Source: Salegentibacter flavus (GTDB lineage: Bacteria; Bacteroidota; Bacteroidia; Flavobacteriales; Flavobacteriaceae). From it: a stretch of 64,000 nt of DNA. The position numbers and the translations under genes were made by a program. This document shows positions 8,108 to 17,551 of the stretch, piece after piece. The notes under the pieces are model-generated. The model saw nothing but the letters and a program-made list of their open reading frames with translations. It ran no database searches and was not told the DNA's origin. The stretch lies in NCBI RefSeq assembly GCF_900115145.1, contig NZ_FOVL01000016.1, positions 1 through 64,000 on the forward strand, given 5' to 3'. Position 1 is the first letter of the stretch; every line of letters starts with the position of its first letter.

Positions 8108-9364
8108 ATGCAGATAGATAATAATCAGTTATTAAGATTCACGACTGCCGGGAGTGTAGACGATGGAAAGAGCACTTTGATCGGGAGACTATTATACGAT
8201 TCTAAATCAATTTTTGAAGACCAATTGGAATCGGTGAGTAATACCAGTGCAAAAAAGGGACATGATGGAGTGGACCTGGCGCTTTTTACCGATGGGTTAA
8301 AGGATGAAAGAGAACAAGGCATCACTATAGATGTGGCTTATCGTTATTTCACTACTCCTAAACGTAAATTTATTATCGCCGATACTCCGGGCCATATACA
8401 GTATACGAGAAATATGGTGACCGGTGCTTCTACAGCCAACGCGGCGGTTATTCTTATCGACGCCCGTCACGGGGTTATAGAACAGACGAAAAGACATTCC
8501 TTTATTGCTTCTTTGCTGAATATTCCGCATTTGATCGTGTGTATCAATAAGATGGACCTGGTGGACTATTCTGAAGAAGTGTATAACAATATCGTTGGGC
8601 AATTTGAAGAATTTTCTTCTAAGCTTTTGATGAAAGATGTTCGCTATATCCCTATCAGTGCTTTAAACGGGGATAACGTGGTGAACCGTTCAGAGAATAT
8701 GGCATGGTACCAGAACGGAACCCTGCTAAGCACCTTAGAAAATCTTCATATCAGCAGTGATATCAATAAGATCGATGCGCGTTTCCCGGTGCAAACCGTT
8801 TTACGTCCACAAAGTGACAAATTCAGAGATTACAGAGGCTATGCCGGGAGAATCGCGAGTGGTATCTACCGGGTAGGAGATGAAGTGGCTGTATTGCCGT
8901 CAGGTTTTCAGTCGAAAATAAAATCGATTAATGCCGGGGAACAAGAAGTTCAGGAAGCTTATGCTCCAATGTCTGTCTCAATCACCCTGGAAGACGATAT
9001 AGATGTAAGCCGCGGGAACATGATCGTGAAACAAAACAACCAACCTGAGCAGGAACAGGAGTTTGATGTTATGTTATGTTGGTTGAATAACGAGGCTATT
9101 AAACCACGTGCTAAATATACTATCATGCACACCTCGAATGAGGAACGGGCAATGATCAAAGAAGTGGTATATAAAATGGATATCAACACTTTTGAAAGGA
9201 ATAGCGAAGATTCGAATTTAGAGATGAACGATATTGCCCGGGTAAAAATTAGGACTACCCGAAGGTTGATGCTGGATTCTTACAGAGATAACCGTAATAC
9301 CGGGAGTATTATATTGATTGATGAGAGTACCAATGAGACGGTGGCGGCAGGAATGATCGTTTAA
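8108..9364 (+). CDS. cysN: Sulfate adenylyltransferase subunit 1 (GTPase)
   Basis: CysN is the regulatory GTPase of the ATP sulfurylase complex. It belongs to the EF-Tu-like translation-factor family: G1 AGSVDDGKST (14-23), switch region with GITID (71-75), G3 DTPGH (92-96), G4 NKMD (147-150). The 418 residues carry no fused APS kinase domain, which fits the separate cysC upstream. Confidence 0.95.
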   Translation: MQIDNNQLLRFTTAGSVDDGKSTLIGRLLYDSKSIFEDQLESVSNTSAKKGHDGVDLALFTDGLKDEREQGITIDVAYRYFTTPKRKFIIADTPGHIQYTRNMVTGASTANAAVILIDARHGVIEQTKRHSFIASLLNIPHLIVCINKMDLVDYSEEVYNNIVGQFEEFSSKLLMKDVRYIPISALNGDNVVNRSENMAWYQNGTLLSTLENLHISSDINKIDARFPVQTVLRPQSDKFRDYRGYAGRIASGIYRVGDEVAVLPSGFQSKIKSINAGEQEVQEAYAPMSVSITLEDDIDVSRGNMIVKQNNQPEQEQEFDVMLCWLNNEAIKPRAKYTIMHTSNEERAMIKEVVYKMDINTFERNSEDSNLEMNDIARVKIRTTRRLMLDSYRDNRNTGSIILIDESTNETVAAGMIV

Positions 9365-9428
9365 AAACGCGAATTGACACGAATTAAAGCGAATTCACGC
9401 GAATTATAAAAACACGAATTACACGGAT
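9365..9428. repeat. Word repeats running into the cysQ start
   Basis: Repeats such as ACGCGAATTGACACGAATTAAAGCG and ACACGAATTACACGGATT fill the gap, and the next words (GAACGGATTACACGAATTA) lie inside the cysQ reading frame. Confidence 0.55.
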
Positions 9429-10277
9429 TTGAACGGATTACACGAATTATTAGAGCTCGCAATTAAAGCTTCTCTCGCTGCAGGAAAGCGGATTATGGAG
9501 ATCTATGAGAATGAAGATTTTGAGGTGGAGGCTAAGGGAGATGATTCTCCTTTGACTAAGGCCGATCTGGCTTCTCATAAGATCATTATGGAATACCTGG
9601 AAGAAACAAATATTCCGGTGCTTTCTGAAGAGGGAAAAGATTTGCCTTATGAAGAACGAAAAAAATGGTCACAGCTGTGGATCGTGGATCCAATTGATGG
9701 CACGAAAGAGTTTATTAAAAAGAATGGAGAGTTCACAGTGAATATAGCGCTGGTTGAAAACCAGATTCCCATACTGGGGGTCATCTATGTGCCTGCAATG
9801 CAGGAACTATATTTTGCATCCAAAGAAATCGGGTCGTACAACCTAAAAGGAGTAATTGAATTTTCAACTCAGGAGGAAATAATAAAAACGGCCATAAAAC
9901 TTCCTCGAACTACAAACTACGAACTACAAACCCACCCTCGCAAAAGCTATGGCGGGCAGGCAACAAACCATAAACCCTATACAGTAGTAGCCAGTAAATC
10001 GCATTTATCGCCAGAAACTGAAGATTATATCAATTCCCTGGAAAGTGAGCACGGCCAAGTAGAAACCATTTCTAAAGGAAGTTCCCTAAAACTATGTATG
10101 GTGGCAGAGGGACAAGCCGATGAATACCCGCGTTTTGCACCCACTATGGAGTGGGACACCGCTGCAGGCCAGGCTATTTGTATGTATGCAGGGAAAAAAG
10201 TTATAGATCAGGAAACTAACCTGGAAATGCTTTACAATCGAAAGGAGCTTTTGAATAATTGGTTTTTAGTAAAATAG
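9429..10277 (+). CDS. cysQ: 3'(2'),5'-bisphosphate nucleotidase
   Basis: CysQ removes the 3'-phosphate of PAP, the by-product of PAPS-dependent sulfotransfer. The inositol-monophosphatase fold is clear: LSEEGK, WIVDPIDGTKEFIKKNGEFTVNIAL (metal-binding DPIDGT), and EWDTAAGQA. Length is 282 residues. The TTG start and first codons (NGLHEL) consist of the same words as the upstream repeat, so the true start could be different. Residues about 159-181 (RTTNYELQTHPRKSYGGQATN) look foreign to the family, and the DNA there is also word-like (ACTACAAACTACGAACTAC). They look like an in-frame repeat insertion between two conserved parts. Confidence 0.9.
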   Translation: MNGLHELLELAIKASLAAGKRIMEIYENEDFEVEAKGDDSPLTKADLASHKIIMEYLEETNIPVLSEEGKDLPYEERKKWSQLWIVDPIDGTKEFIKKNGEFTVNIALVENQIPILGVIYVPAMQELYFASKEIGSYNLKGVIEFSTQEEIIKTAIKLPRTTNYELQTHPRKSYGGQATNHKPYTVVASKSHLSPETEDYINSLESEHGQVETISKGSSLKLCMVAEGQADEYPRFAPTMEWDTAAGQAICMYAGKKVIDQETNLEMLYNRKELLNNWFLVK

Positions 10278-10321
10278 TTTAATTAATTAAAGCTTATCAT
10301 CTTAAGCTTAAAAATTTAATA

Positions 10322-11197
10322 ATGAAAGGAATAATATTAGCGGGTGGTTCCGGAACCAGACTTTATCCTATTACAAGAGGAGTCTCAAAACAATTACTGA
10401 ATATCTACGATAAACCGATGATCTACTACCCTCTATCGGTTTTAATGCTCGCCGGTATTAAAGAGATTCTTATTATATCCACACCGGAAGACTTGCCCAA
10501 TTTTCAAAAATTATTGGGTGATGGATCAGAAATTGGTATTTCTCTTTTTTATAAGGAACAACCAAGCCCTGATGGATTAGCCCAGGCATTTATAATTGGG
10601 GAAGAATTTATTGGCGGTGATGATGTTTCATTAATTCTGGGTGATAATATTTTTTACGGTCACGGGATGAGTGATTTATTAAAGGCCTCTGTGGCCAATG
10701 TGAAAAATGAAGGAAAGGCTACAGTTTTTGGGTATTATGTAAATGATCCACAGCGCTACGGGGTTGCCGAATTTGATGCCACTGGGAATGTGATTAGTTT
10801 GGAGGAAAAACCGGAGGAACCAAAATCTAATTATGCAGTTGTAGGTCTATATTTTTATCCCAATTCGGTTATAGAAGTGGCAAAGAATGTTAAGCCAAGC
10901 CATCGTGGGGAATTGGAAATTACTTCGGTAAATGAAGCTTATTTAAATGATGGAAACTTAAAGGTTGAGTTGATGGGCCGTGGCTTTGCCTGGCTGGACA
11001 CCGGGACTCATGAATCTATGTTGGAAGCTTCAAATTTTATACACACTATAGAAAAAAGGCAAGGTTTAAAAGTGGCTTGTCTTGAGGAAATTGCTTATGA
11101 AAAAGACTATATAACCAGAGAGGAACTTATTTCTCTGGCAGAACCCTTGAAAAAAAATGGATATGGCCAATATCTATTAAAACGCGCTCAAAAATAA
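10322..11197 (+). CDS. rfbA: Glucose-1-phosphate thymidylyltransferase
   Basis: RfbA (RmlA) makes dTDP-glucose, the first step of dTDP-L-rhamnose synthesis. The 291-residue protein shows [19 protein letters not shown] at the N-terminus, [10 protein letters not shown], and GVAEFD, with [16 protein letters not shown] near residue 222. It begins the rfbACDB run. Confidence 0.96.
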   Translation: MKGIILAGGSGTRLYPITRGVSKQLLNIYDKPMIYYPLSVLMLAGIKEILIISTPEDLPNFQKLLGDGSEIGISLFYKEQPSPDGLAQAFIIGEEFIGGDDVSLILGDNIFYGHGMSDLLKASVANVKNEGKATVFGYYVNDPQRYGVAEFDATGNVISLEEKPEEPKSNYAVVGLYFYPNSVIEVAKNVKPSHRGELEITSVNEAYLNDGNLKVELMGRGFAWLDTGTHESMLEASNFIHTIEKRQGLKVACLEEIAYEKDYITREELISLAEPLKKNGYGQYLLKRAQK

Positions 11198-11203
11198 TAA
11201 AGT

Positions 11204-11797
11204 ATGGATTTTATTAGAACGGATATTCCCGATGTAGTTATTTGTAAACCGAAGGTCTTTGGCGATCATAGAGGCTATTTTACCGAAACTTTTAGAAAAG
11301 ATGTTTTGGAAGAATTCCTTGGGTACAGAGTTAATTTTTGTCAGGATAATGAATCGCGATCTTCATACGGAGTTTTAAGAGGAATGCATTACCAAATGCC
11401 ACCTTTCACTCAAACGAAACTGGTTAGAGTAATCGAAGGCCGGGTTTTAGATGTAGCTGTAGATATCAGAAAAGGTTCCCCATATTATGGAAAAAGTGTA
11501 GTGGTAGAATTGAACGAAACCGAGAAGAATCAATTATTTATTCCCAGAGGCTTTGCGCATGGTTTCGTAGTACTATCTGAAACTGCCACCTTTGCCTATA
11601 AATGCGACAATTTTTATGCGCCGGAATATGATAGCGGTTTTTTGTTTAATGACTCATTTCTGGAAATAGACTGGCAAATACCTTTAGAGGATCTAATTCT
11701 CTCTGAAAAAGATAAAAACCAGCCCTTATTTTCTGAAGCCGAAAAATTTGATTTCTCTAAAAAGCTATATGAAAAATATATTAGTAACGGGCGCTAA
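11204..11797 (+). CDS. rfbC: dTDP-4-dehydrorhamnose 3,5-epimerase
   Basis: RfbC (RmlC) epimerises the 4-keto sugar at C3 and C5. The 197-residue cupin has HRGYFTETF, GVLRGMHYQMPP with the conserved histidine, QTKLVRVIEGRVLDVAVDIR, and RGFAHGFVVLSE. Its 3' end overlaps the preferred rfbD start by 29 bp, pointing to translational coupling. Confidence 0.95.
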   Translation: MDFIRTDIPDVVICKPKVFGDHRGYFTETFRKDVLEEFLGYRVNFCQDNESRSSYGVLRGMHYQMPPFTQTKLVRVIEGRVLDVAVDIRKGSPYYGKSVVVELNETEKNQLFIPRGFAHGFVVLSETATFAYKCDNFYAPEYDSGFLFNDSFLEIDWQIPLEDLILSEKDKNQPLFSEAEKFDFSKKLYEKYISNGR

Positions 11798-12695
11798 AGG
11801 GCAGTTAGGCTCTGAAATTCAAGAGCTCTCATCTCAATATGCCGATCATTATTTTCATTTTACTGATGTTGCTGAACTGGACATTTGTGATAAAGAAGCA
11901 GTACATCAGTTTATAAGAACAAAAAAAGTTGATGTTATCATAAATTGCGCTGCATATACCGCTGTAGATAAAGCAGAAGCGGAAGCAGAGCTTGCTGAAA
12001 AGATCAATCATACCGCCGTGAAATACCTTGCCGAAGCGGCAAAAGAAAACAATAGTAGTCTTATTCATATTTCAACCGATTATGTTTTCAATGGAAAAGC
12101 TTTTCAGCCATATTCACCAGATTATCTTACCGACCCCGTAAATAGGTATGGAAAAACCAAGCTACAAGGTGAAGAAGCTTTAAAATCAATAAACCCTGCG
12201 GGTTCAATAATTATTCGGACTTCCTGGGTGTATTCTTCTTATGGGAATAATTTTGTAAAAACAATGCTCCGGCTTGGGGAAGAGCGTGAAAGTTTAAATG
12301 TTATTTATGACCAGGTTGGGGTACCCACTTACGCTCAAGATCTGGCCCGGTTTATTTTAGATAATTGCCTTAAGCTGAAAAACGAAAAGATAGAAACTTA
12401 TCATTATACCAATGAAGGAGTATGCTCCTGGTATGATTTCGCTATAGAAATAATGGATATGGCCGGTTTGGACTGCAAAGTAATGCCTATTCCAACCACA
12501 GCATATCCAACTCCGGCTAAGCGGCCGTACTACTCCCTTATGGACAAAACCACTTTAAAAGATGATTTTAGGGTTGAAATTCCCTATTGGAAAGACAGCC
12601 TTAAGAACTGTATAACCCAATTGGGAGGTCAAGCAGAATCTAATGTCAGTTCGAGCACTTCGGTAGCCCTCAGTACAAGCTCCGTCGAGAACTAA
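11769..12695 (+). CDS. rfbD: dTDP-4-dehydrorhamnose reductase
   Basis: RfbD (RmlD) is the NAD(P)H-dependent last step to dTDP-L-rhamnose. I prefer ATG 11769 over 11748 because the protein then opens MKNILVTGAKGQLGSE, the family norm (308 residues). The SDR motif YGKTKLQGE and the segment ISTDYVFNG are present. The last ~18 residues (SNVSSSTSVALSTSSVEN) are Ser-rich and unlike the family. Their DNA, CAGTTCGAGC...GTCGAGAACT, looks like the arms of an intergenic hairpin repeat. The original end was therefore probably near position 12640. Confidence 0.94.
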   Translation: MKNILVTGAKGQLGSEIQELSSQYADHYFHFTDVAELDICDKEAVHQFIRTKKVDVIINCAAYTAVDKAEAEAELAEKINHTAVKYLAEAAKENNSSLIHISTDYVFNGKAFQPYSPDYLTDPVNRYGKTKLQGEEALKSINPAGSIIIRTSWVYSSYGNNFVKTMLRLGEERESLNVIYDQVGVPTYAQDLARFILDNCLKLKNEKIETYHYTNEGVCSWYDFAIEIMDMAGLDCKVMPIPTTAYPTPAKRPYYSLMDKTTLKDDFRVEIPYWKDSLKNCITQLGGQAESNVSSSTSVALSTSSVEN

Positions 12696-12715
12696 CTCTA
12701 TAAGTACAAAATAAA

Positions 12716-13762
12716 ATGGCAAATAAAACAATACTAGTTACCGGCGGAGCCGGCTTCATCGGTTCCAATTTTATCCCTTATTTCCTAAAAAATAATCCCG
12801 ATACTGCCGTCGTAAACTTAGACCTGTTGACCTATGCGGGTGATGAGGCTAATCTTGCGGAAATAAAAAATAATGAAAGATACACTTTCGTAAAAGGGGA
12901 TATTTGTGATCGTAGTTTGGTAGAGAGTATATTCAAAGAATATAGCATAACCGGCGTTATTCATTTCGCAGCAGAATCTCACGTAGATAATTCCATTAAA
13001 AATCCCGGGGTTTTTATAGAAACCAATGTCAATGGAACTTTCACATTGATAGATGTAGCGTATAAATTCTGGATGGAGAAACCTTTTCACTACAAACCAG
13101 AATTTCAAGATTCACGTTTTCTTCATATTTCAACTGATGAAGTTTATGGAACACTTGGTGAAACAGGGCTATTTACCGAAGAAACTTCTTATGCACCAAA
13201 TTCTCCATACTCTGCCAGTAAAGCCGGGAGCGATATGATTGTAAGAAGCTATCATCACACGTATGGCTTAAATACAGTAATTACCAATTGCTCCAATAAC
13301 TACGGACCAAAACAACATGATGAAAAATTAATTCCAACTGTAATTAGAAAGGCCATTAAAGGCGAAAATATCCCTATCTATGGTGATGGGAAAAACATAA
13401 GGGATTGGTTGTATGTACTAGATCACTGTAAAGGCATTAACCTAGCTTACCTAAATGGCAGTGCCGGGGAGGTATATAATATTGGGGGGCGAAACGAACG
13501 TAACAATAATTACATCGCTAAAGCCATTTGTGAATTGTTGGATAGCTTAAAGCCCAAAGCCCATGGCAGTTATTTGGAACAAATAACCTACGTAGAAGAC
13601 CGTGCCGGCCACGATCGCCGTTATGCCATTGACGCCACAAAAATTGAAAACGAATTAGACTGGAAGGCCGATGAGGATTTTGAAAGTGGTATAAAGAAAA
13701 CTATTGAATGGTATTTAAATAAATATGCTACTCGTCTTCCTGAATTTGTTTCCGAATCTTAA
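12716..13762 (+). CDS. rfbB: dTDP-glucose 4,6-dehydratase
   Basis: RfbB (RmlB) converts dTDP-glucose to the 4-keto-6-deoxy sugar. The 348-residue SDR enzyme has TGGAGFIGSNF near residue 8, HFAAESHVDNSI, the active-site STDEVYG, YSASKAGSD, and RDWLYVLDHC. It completes the rhamnose set, which here has the order A-C-D-B. Confidence 0.96.
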   Translation: MANKTILVTGGAGFIGSNFIPYFLKNNPDTAVVNLDLLTYAGDEANLAEIKNNERYTFVKGDICDRSLVESIFKEYSITGVIHFAAESHVDNSIKNPGVFIETNVNGTFTLIDVAYKFWMEKPFHYKPEFQDSRFLHISTDEVYGTLGETGLFTEETSYAPNSPYSASKAGSDMIVRSYHHTYGLNTVITNCSNNYGPKQHDEKLIPTVIRKAIKGENIPIYGDGKNIRDWLYVLDHCKGINLAYLNGSAGEVYNIGGRNERNNNYIAKAICELLDSLKPKAHGSYLEQITYVEDRAGHDRRYAIDATKIENELDWKADEDFESGIKKTIEWYLNKYATRLPEFVSES

Positions 13763-13787
13763 CTCGATAATAAGCTCCTAATTAATA

Positions 13788-15125
13788 TTGCAATTGCTCC
13801 AAAAGTTTAAGAACAAATTAAATAAAGACGCCAACCTTAAAGAATTGCTTTCAGGTAGCGCGGTGACTTTTGCGATCAAAATCACCGGAATGCTTATTGG
13901 TTATGGGGTGGTCCTTTTGGTATCCCGAAAATACGGTGCAGAAGGTACCGGGATATATAGTCTTACCACAAGTTTGTTGAACAGCCTGGCCATCTTTGGG
14001 GGGCTTGGACTAAATATCGCAGTACTACGCTATGTAGGCCAGTTTAATAAAACGGAAAATGGCCTGGCTAATATGAGAAAATTGTTTAGCTATATCTTTC
14101 AATTTGCTTTCCCCTTTGCTGTTCTGGTAGGTATTTCTTTATTTCTCTTGGCAGAAGAAGTTGCTACCAAGCTTTTTGAGAATCCTATGTATATACCGGC
14201 ATTGAAAGTGGGGGCAGTTGCTTTACCTTTTTTTACTTTAAACCTTATTAATGTAGAATTTATTAGAGGTTTAAAAATGCTTAAGGTGAGTGAGTACCTT
14301 AGAAGTATTAATCGCCAGCTCGTAGTTATTATCTTGTTGCTGCTATCTGTTTTCTCTTTTGGGATTTTAGATGCAGTATACGCTATGGTAGTGGGCATTC
14401 TAATAAGCTTCGTAATATCAATGGCTTATATTGGAAAGTACTTCAAACAACATAAGAGTCAAGACGAAACATCAAATTTAGAGAGGAAAGAACTTTTAAA
14501 AACATCCATGCCCATGATGATTACAGCTGTAGCTTCTTTTATCCTGGCCAATGCGGGAGTTGTCTTTTTGGAGATATATAGCACAACAGACCAGGTAGGT
14601 ATTTTTAATGTTTGCGTACGGCTCGCACAACTTGTAAGCCTTGTATTAGTAGTAGTAAATACAATTTCTGCTCCTAAATTTGCGGAATTATTTTGGGCTG
14701 GAAAAATGGTGGAACTCCAAAATGTAATCAGGCAATCCTCCAGAATTATTTTTTTAGCGAGCTTTCCTATTTCTCTATTTTTAATGCTTTTTTCAAGCTT
14801 CGTATTAGGCCTATTTGGCAAAGAATTTACGACAGGAACCCTTGCATTATTGGTGCTTATTATTGGACAAATGGTAAATGCTTCGGCTGGATCTGTGGGC
14901 ATTTTTTTAAACATGTCTGGGAATGAAAGGCTTCTGAGAAATCTGATTGTATTTACTGTACTTTTAACACTAATCGGGTATTTAGCATTTATTCCAAAAT
15001 ATGGAATAGTTGGAGCTGCCTTTGCTTCAACGTTTGGAACTGTTTTGCTAAATGTTGCTTGCGTTCAACAAACCTACAAAAAGTTAAAAATTAAAACTTA
15101 TTACCTTCCATTTCTATCTAAATAA
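13788..15125 (+). CDS. wzx: Oligosaccharide flippase (Wzx-type)
   Basis: The 445-residue membrane protein has about 12-14 hydrophobic helices. It starts LLSGSAVTFAIKITGMLIGYGVVLLVSRKYGAEGTGIYSL, the usual opening of the polysaccharide-biosynthesis (MOP) family. It should flip the lipid-linked repeat unit across the inner membrane. The start is TTG at 13788. The gene ends one base before the next start codon. Confidence 0.88.
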   Translation: MQLLQKFKNKLNKDANLKELLSGSAVTFAIKITGMLIGYGVVLLVSRKYGAEGTGIYSLTTSLLNSLAIFGGLGLNIAVLRYVGQFNKTENGLANMRKLFSYIFQFAFPFAVLVGISLFLLAEEVATKLFENPMYIPALKVGAVALPFFTLNLINVEFIRGLKMLKVSEYLRSINRQLVVIILLLLSVFSFGILDAVYAMVVGILISFVISMAYIGKYFKQHKSQDETSNLERKELLKTSMPMMITAVASFILANAGVVFLEIYSTTDQVGIFNVCVRLAQLVSLVLVVVNTISAPKFAELFWAGKMVELQNVIRQSSRIIFLASFPISLFLMLFSSFVLGLFGKEFTTGTLALLVLIIGQMVNASAGSVGIFLNMSGNERLLRNLIVFTVLLTLIGYLAFIPKYGIVGAAFASTFGTVLLNVACVQQTYKKLKIKTYYLPFLSK

Positions 15126-15126
15126 A

Positions 15127-15687
15127 ATGAAAACTGTTGGTCAGATTAAATTAGCATTATCAGGAAGATTCTACACTTTTTTGTTTAAGTGTAGATACAA
15201 GGGACGAGTCAAATTAAAAGGAAAAAATAATATTCAAAAAAGAGTTAAACTAATTCCTTTCTATAATCTTCAATCGAGATTGGAGTTAATAATGGAGTAT
15301 AGGGCGAGAATTAAGCAAGATGTCATTATTCAAGGCTCCGGAAAACTAATAATAGGGGAGAACTCATATATAAGTTCATTTTCGGTTATTGGTGTAAATG
15401 AATTAATCAATATTGGGAAAAATGTAATGATTGCTGACAGTGTTTCGATAAGAGATACCGATCATAATTTTTCAGAATCAACTGTTCCAATGATTAAGCA
15501 AGGATTTTCAACTGCACCAGTCATAATAAAAGATAATGTTTGGATTGGATATGGTGCTGTATTAACAAAAGGAATCATCGTTGAAAGTGGTGCCATAATA
15601 GCGGCGAATGCCGTGGTAACTAAAAATGTACCATCTAATGCCATTGTGGGGGGAGTGCCGGCTAAAATAATAAAATTTAGAAATTAA
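15127..15687 (+). CDS. Left-handed beta-helix acyltransferase
   Basis: The 186-residue protein has hexapeptide repeats from about residue 75 (IGENSYISSFSVIGVNELINIGKNVMIADSV) and the ending IVGGVPAKIIKF that is typical of WcaF/CysE-like O-acetyltransferases. The segment IRDTDHNF carries the likely catalytic histidine. It probably acetylates the repeat unit. The last base of its stop is the first base of the sulfotransferase start. Confidence 0.85.
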   Translation: MKTVGQIKLALSGRFYTFLFKCRYKGRVKLKGKNNIQKRVKLIPFYNLQSRLELIMEYRARIKQDVIIQGSGKLIIGENSYISSFSVIGVNELINIGKNVMIADSVSIRDTDHNFSESTVPMIKQGFSTAPVIIKDNVWIGYGAVLTKGIIVESGAIIAANAVVTKNVPSNAIVGGVPAKIIKFRN

Positions 15688-16628
15688 TGAAATTAGATTT
15701 TGTTTGCATAGGAGCGCAAAAAGCAGGGACTACTACTTTACATGATATTTTAAAAGGTCATCCTGATATTTATTTACCTGACCGTAAAGAAGCCCAGTTT
15801 TTCGATATTAATGAAATGTATCAAAGAGGTTTAGATTTCTATTTTTCAACATTTTTCAGAACTTATAAGAATCAAAAAGTAGTTGGAAACATTAATCCAA
15901 ATCTTCAATTGGAAACCAGATCAATTGACAGGCTTATTTCCTGTTTTGGGAAGAATATTAAAGTTATTTTTATTTTAAGAAATCCAATTAAGCGTGCCTA
16001 CTCTCATTATTTAATGTCAAAGAGGAGGGGATACGAACAGTTAAGTTTTTTGGAAGCTCTTGAGCAGGAAGATTATAGAATGAAATATCCATCAGAACAT
16101 TCAAAGTATTTTTCTGAAGAAACCGGCCATTATGAAAAAAACCATTTTGGCTACGTTTATAGAAGCAAATATTTAAAGACATTAAAATATCTCTATTCTC
16201 AGCTTCCACCCCAAAACATAAAAGTTGTTTTTTTTGAAGAATTTCTTATTAATAAACCCGTAGTTATTGAAGACATTTTGAAGTTCTTAAACTTACCCCA
16301 ATCAAATGCCTTAGATTTCAATATTAAAAGTAACTATGCGTCTCAACCTAAAAGTGTAGTCATTAGGGATATTATATATAAGCCTTTAATATTTAAAAGT
16401 ATTATTGGTGCAATTTTGCCCTCTCATTTAAAAGAATTTTTAAAAAATCGGCTTGATAAGCTTAACAGTAAACCATTAAAAATAGAAGAAAAAAACCTAA
16501 GCCCTGAAGATCAAAGCTTCATTTACGAAACTTATTTTAAGAAAGAAATAGAGGAAATAGAAACATACTTGAACCTAACATTAGATGATTGGAAGCCAAT
16601 AATGTCCACACATCAAATCAACGGCTGA
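15687..16628 (+). CDS. PAPS-dependent sulfotransferase
   Basis: The 313-residue protein has the 5'-phosphosulfate loop CIGAQKAGTTTL (residues 7-18) and the 3'-phosphate-binding segment FILRNPIKRAYSHY (95-108), both diagnostic of the cytosolic sulfotransferase fold. It would move sulfate from PAPS to a sugar hydroxyl, leaving PAP. With cysCDN and cysQ in the same locus, the whole donor cycle is encoded together. The exact acceptor sugar is unknown. Confidence 0.9.
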   Translation: MKLDFVCIGAQKAGTTTLHDILKGHPDIYLPDRKEAQFFDINEMYQRGLDFYFSTFFRTYKNQKVVGNINPNLQLETRSIDRLISCFGKNIKVIFILRNPIKRAYSHYLMSKRRGYEQLSFLEALEQEDYRMKYPSEHSKYFSEETGHYEKNHFGYVYRSKYLKTLKYLYSQLPPQNIKVVFFEEFLINKPVVIEDILKFLNLPQSNALDFNIKSNYASQPKSVVIRDIIYKPLIFKSIIGAILPSHLKEFLKNRLDKLNSKPLKIEEKNLSPEDQSFIYETYFKKEIEEIETYLNLTLDDWKPIMSTHQING

Positions 16629-16651
16629 GAACTTTCTAATAAATTATATTA

Positions 16652-17548
16652 ATGCAAAATTTAAAAATCACTTCTATAATAATTACTTTTAATGGCGAGC
16701 AGTGGATCACAAAATGTCTCAGCAGCCTCATTAATTCTAGTATAAAAACCGAAATAATTGTAATAGATAATGGTTCAAACGATCAAACGAAGGAAATTAT
16801 TGAAAAATCTTTTCCAAATGTGCAATTATTAGTATCTGGTGTTAATCTTGGATTCGGCAAGGCCAATAATATGGGCTTTGCCAAAGCTTTAGAAATGAAT
16901 TCCGATTATGTTTTTTTATTGAACCAAGATGCATGGGTTGAGATGGATACAATAAAAAAATTAGTTGAGGTTCATCAAAGAAATCCAGAATTTGGAATCT
17001 TAAGTCCAATACATAAATCCGGCGGCAGTGAAATAGACCAGAATTTTCTGAAATACCTAGGACCCAAATTTACACCAATCCTTTTAAGTGATTTTCTCTT
17101 AGACAGAAATCTAAAAGAAGTATACCCTACTCACTTTGTAAATGCTGCGATTTGGTTACTGCCCAAAACGACTATTCAAAAGGTGGGCGGCTTTTTAAAT
17201 ATCTTCAATCATTATGGAGAAGATGATAATTATATCGATAGGTGTATTTATCACCATTTTAAAATAGGTATTGTTCCGAAGGCATTAGGGGTCCATGACC
17301 GACCTCAAAAAAATAACAATCCTGGAAATTTTTCGAAGTCAAAATTCCAGAATTATGTTTTTAGTCATTTATTGACTCTAATTCTAAATCCGAATGTTAA
17401 CAAAAAAAGAAAACTAACTCCTATCTCTTTTCTTCTTCTTAAAAATTTTTATCGAAAGCCCTATCCCACTACAATTGCTGCTTTTCTAATCCTAAGAAAA
17501 TTAAGAGTAATTAAAGAACAGTATAAAACATCAAAGTTGTTAAAATAG
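16652..17548 (+). CDS. Glycosyltransferase family 2
   Basis: The 298-residue protein has the GT-A fold start ITSIIITFNGEQWITKCLSSLINS, the acidic segment VIDNGSNDQT, GVNLGFGKANNMGF, and FLLNQDAWVE in place of the usual DDD motif. This resembles rhamnosyltransferase-type GT2 enzymes (WbbL-like), fitting the rhamnose genes nearby. The linkage is not determinable here. Confidence 0.88.
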   Translation: MQNLKITSIIITFNGEQWITKCLSSLINSSIKTEIIVIDNGSNDQTKEIIEKSFPNVQLLVSGVNLGFGKANNMGFAKALEMNSDYVFLLNQDAWVEMDTIKKLVEVHQRNPEFGILSPIHKSGGSEIDQNFLKYLGPKFTPILLSDFLLDRNLKEVYPTHFVNAAIWLLPKTTIQKVGGFLNIFNHYGEDDNYIDRCIYHHFKIGIVPKALGVHDRPQKNNNPGNFSKSKFQNYVFSHLLTLILNPNVNKKRKLTPISFLLLKNFYRKPYPTTIAAFLILRKLRVIKEQYKTSKLLK

Positions 17549-17551
17549 TCA

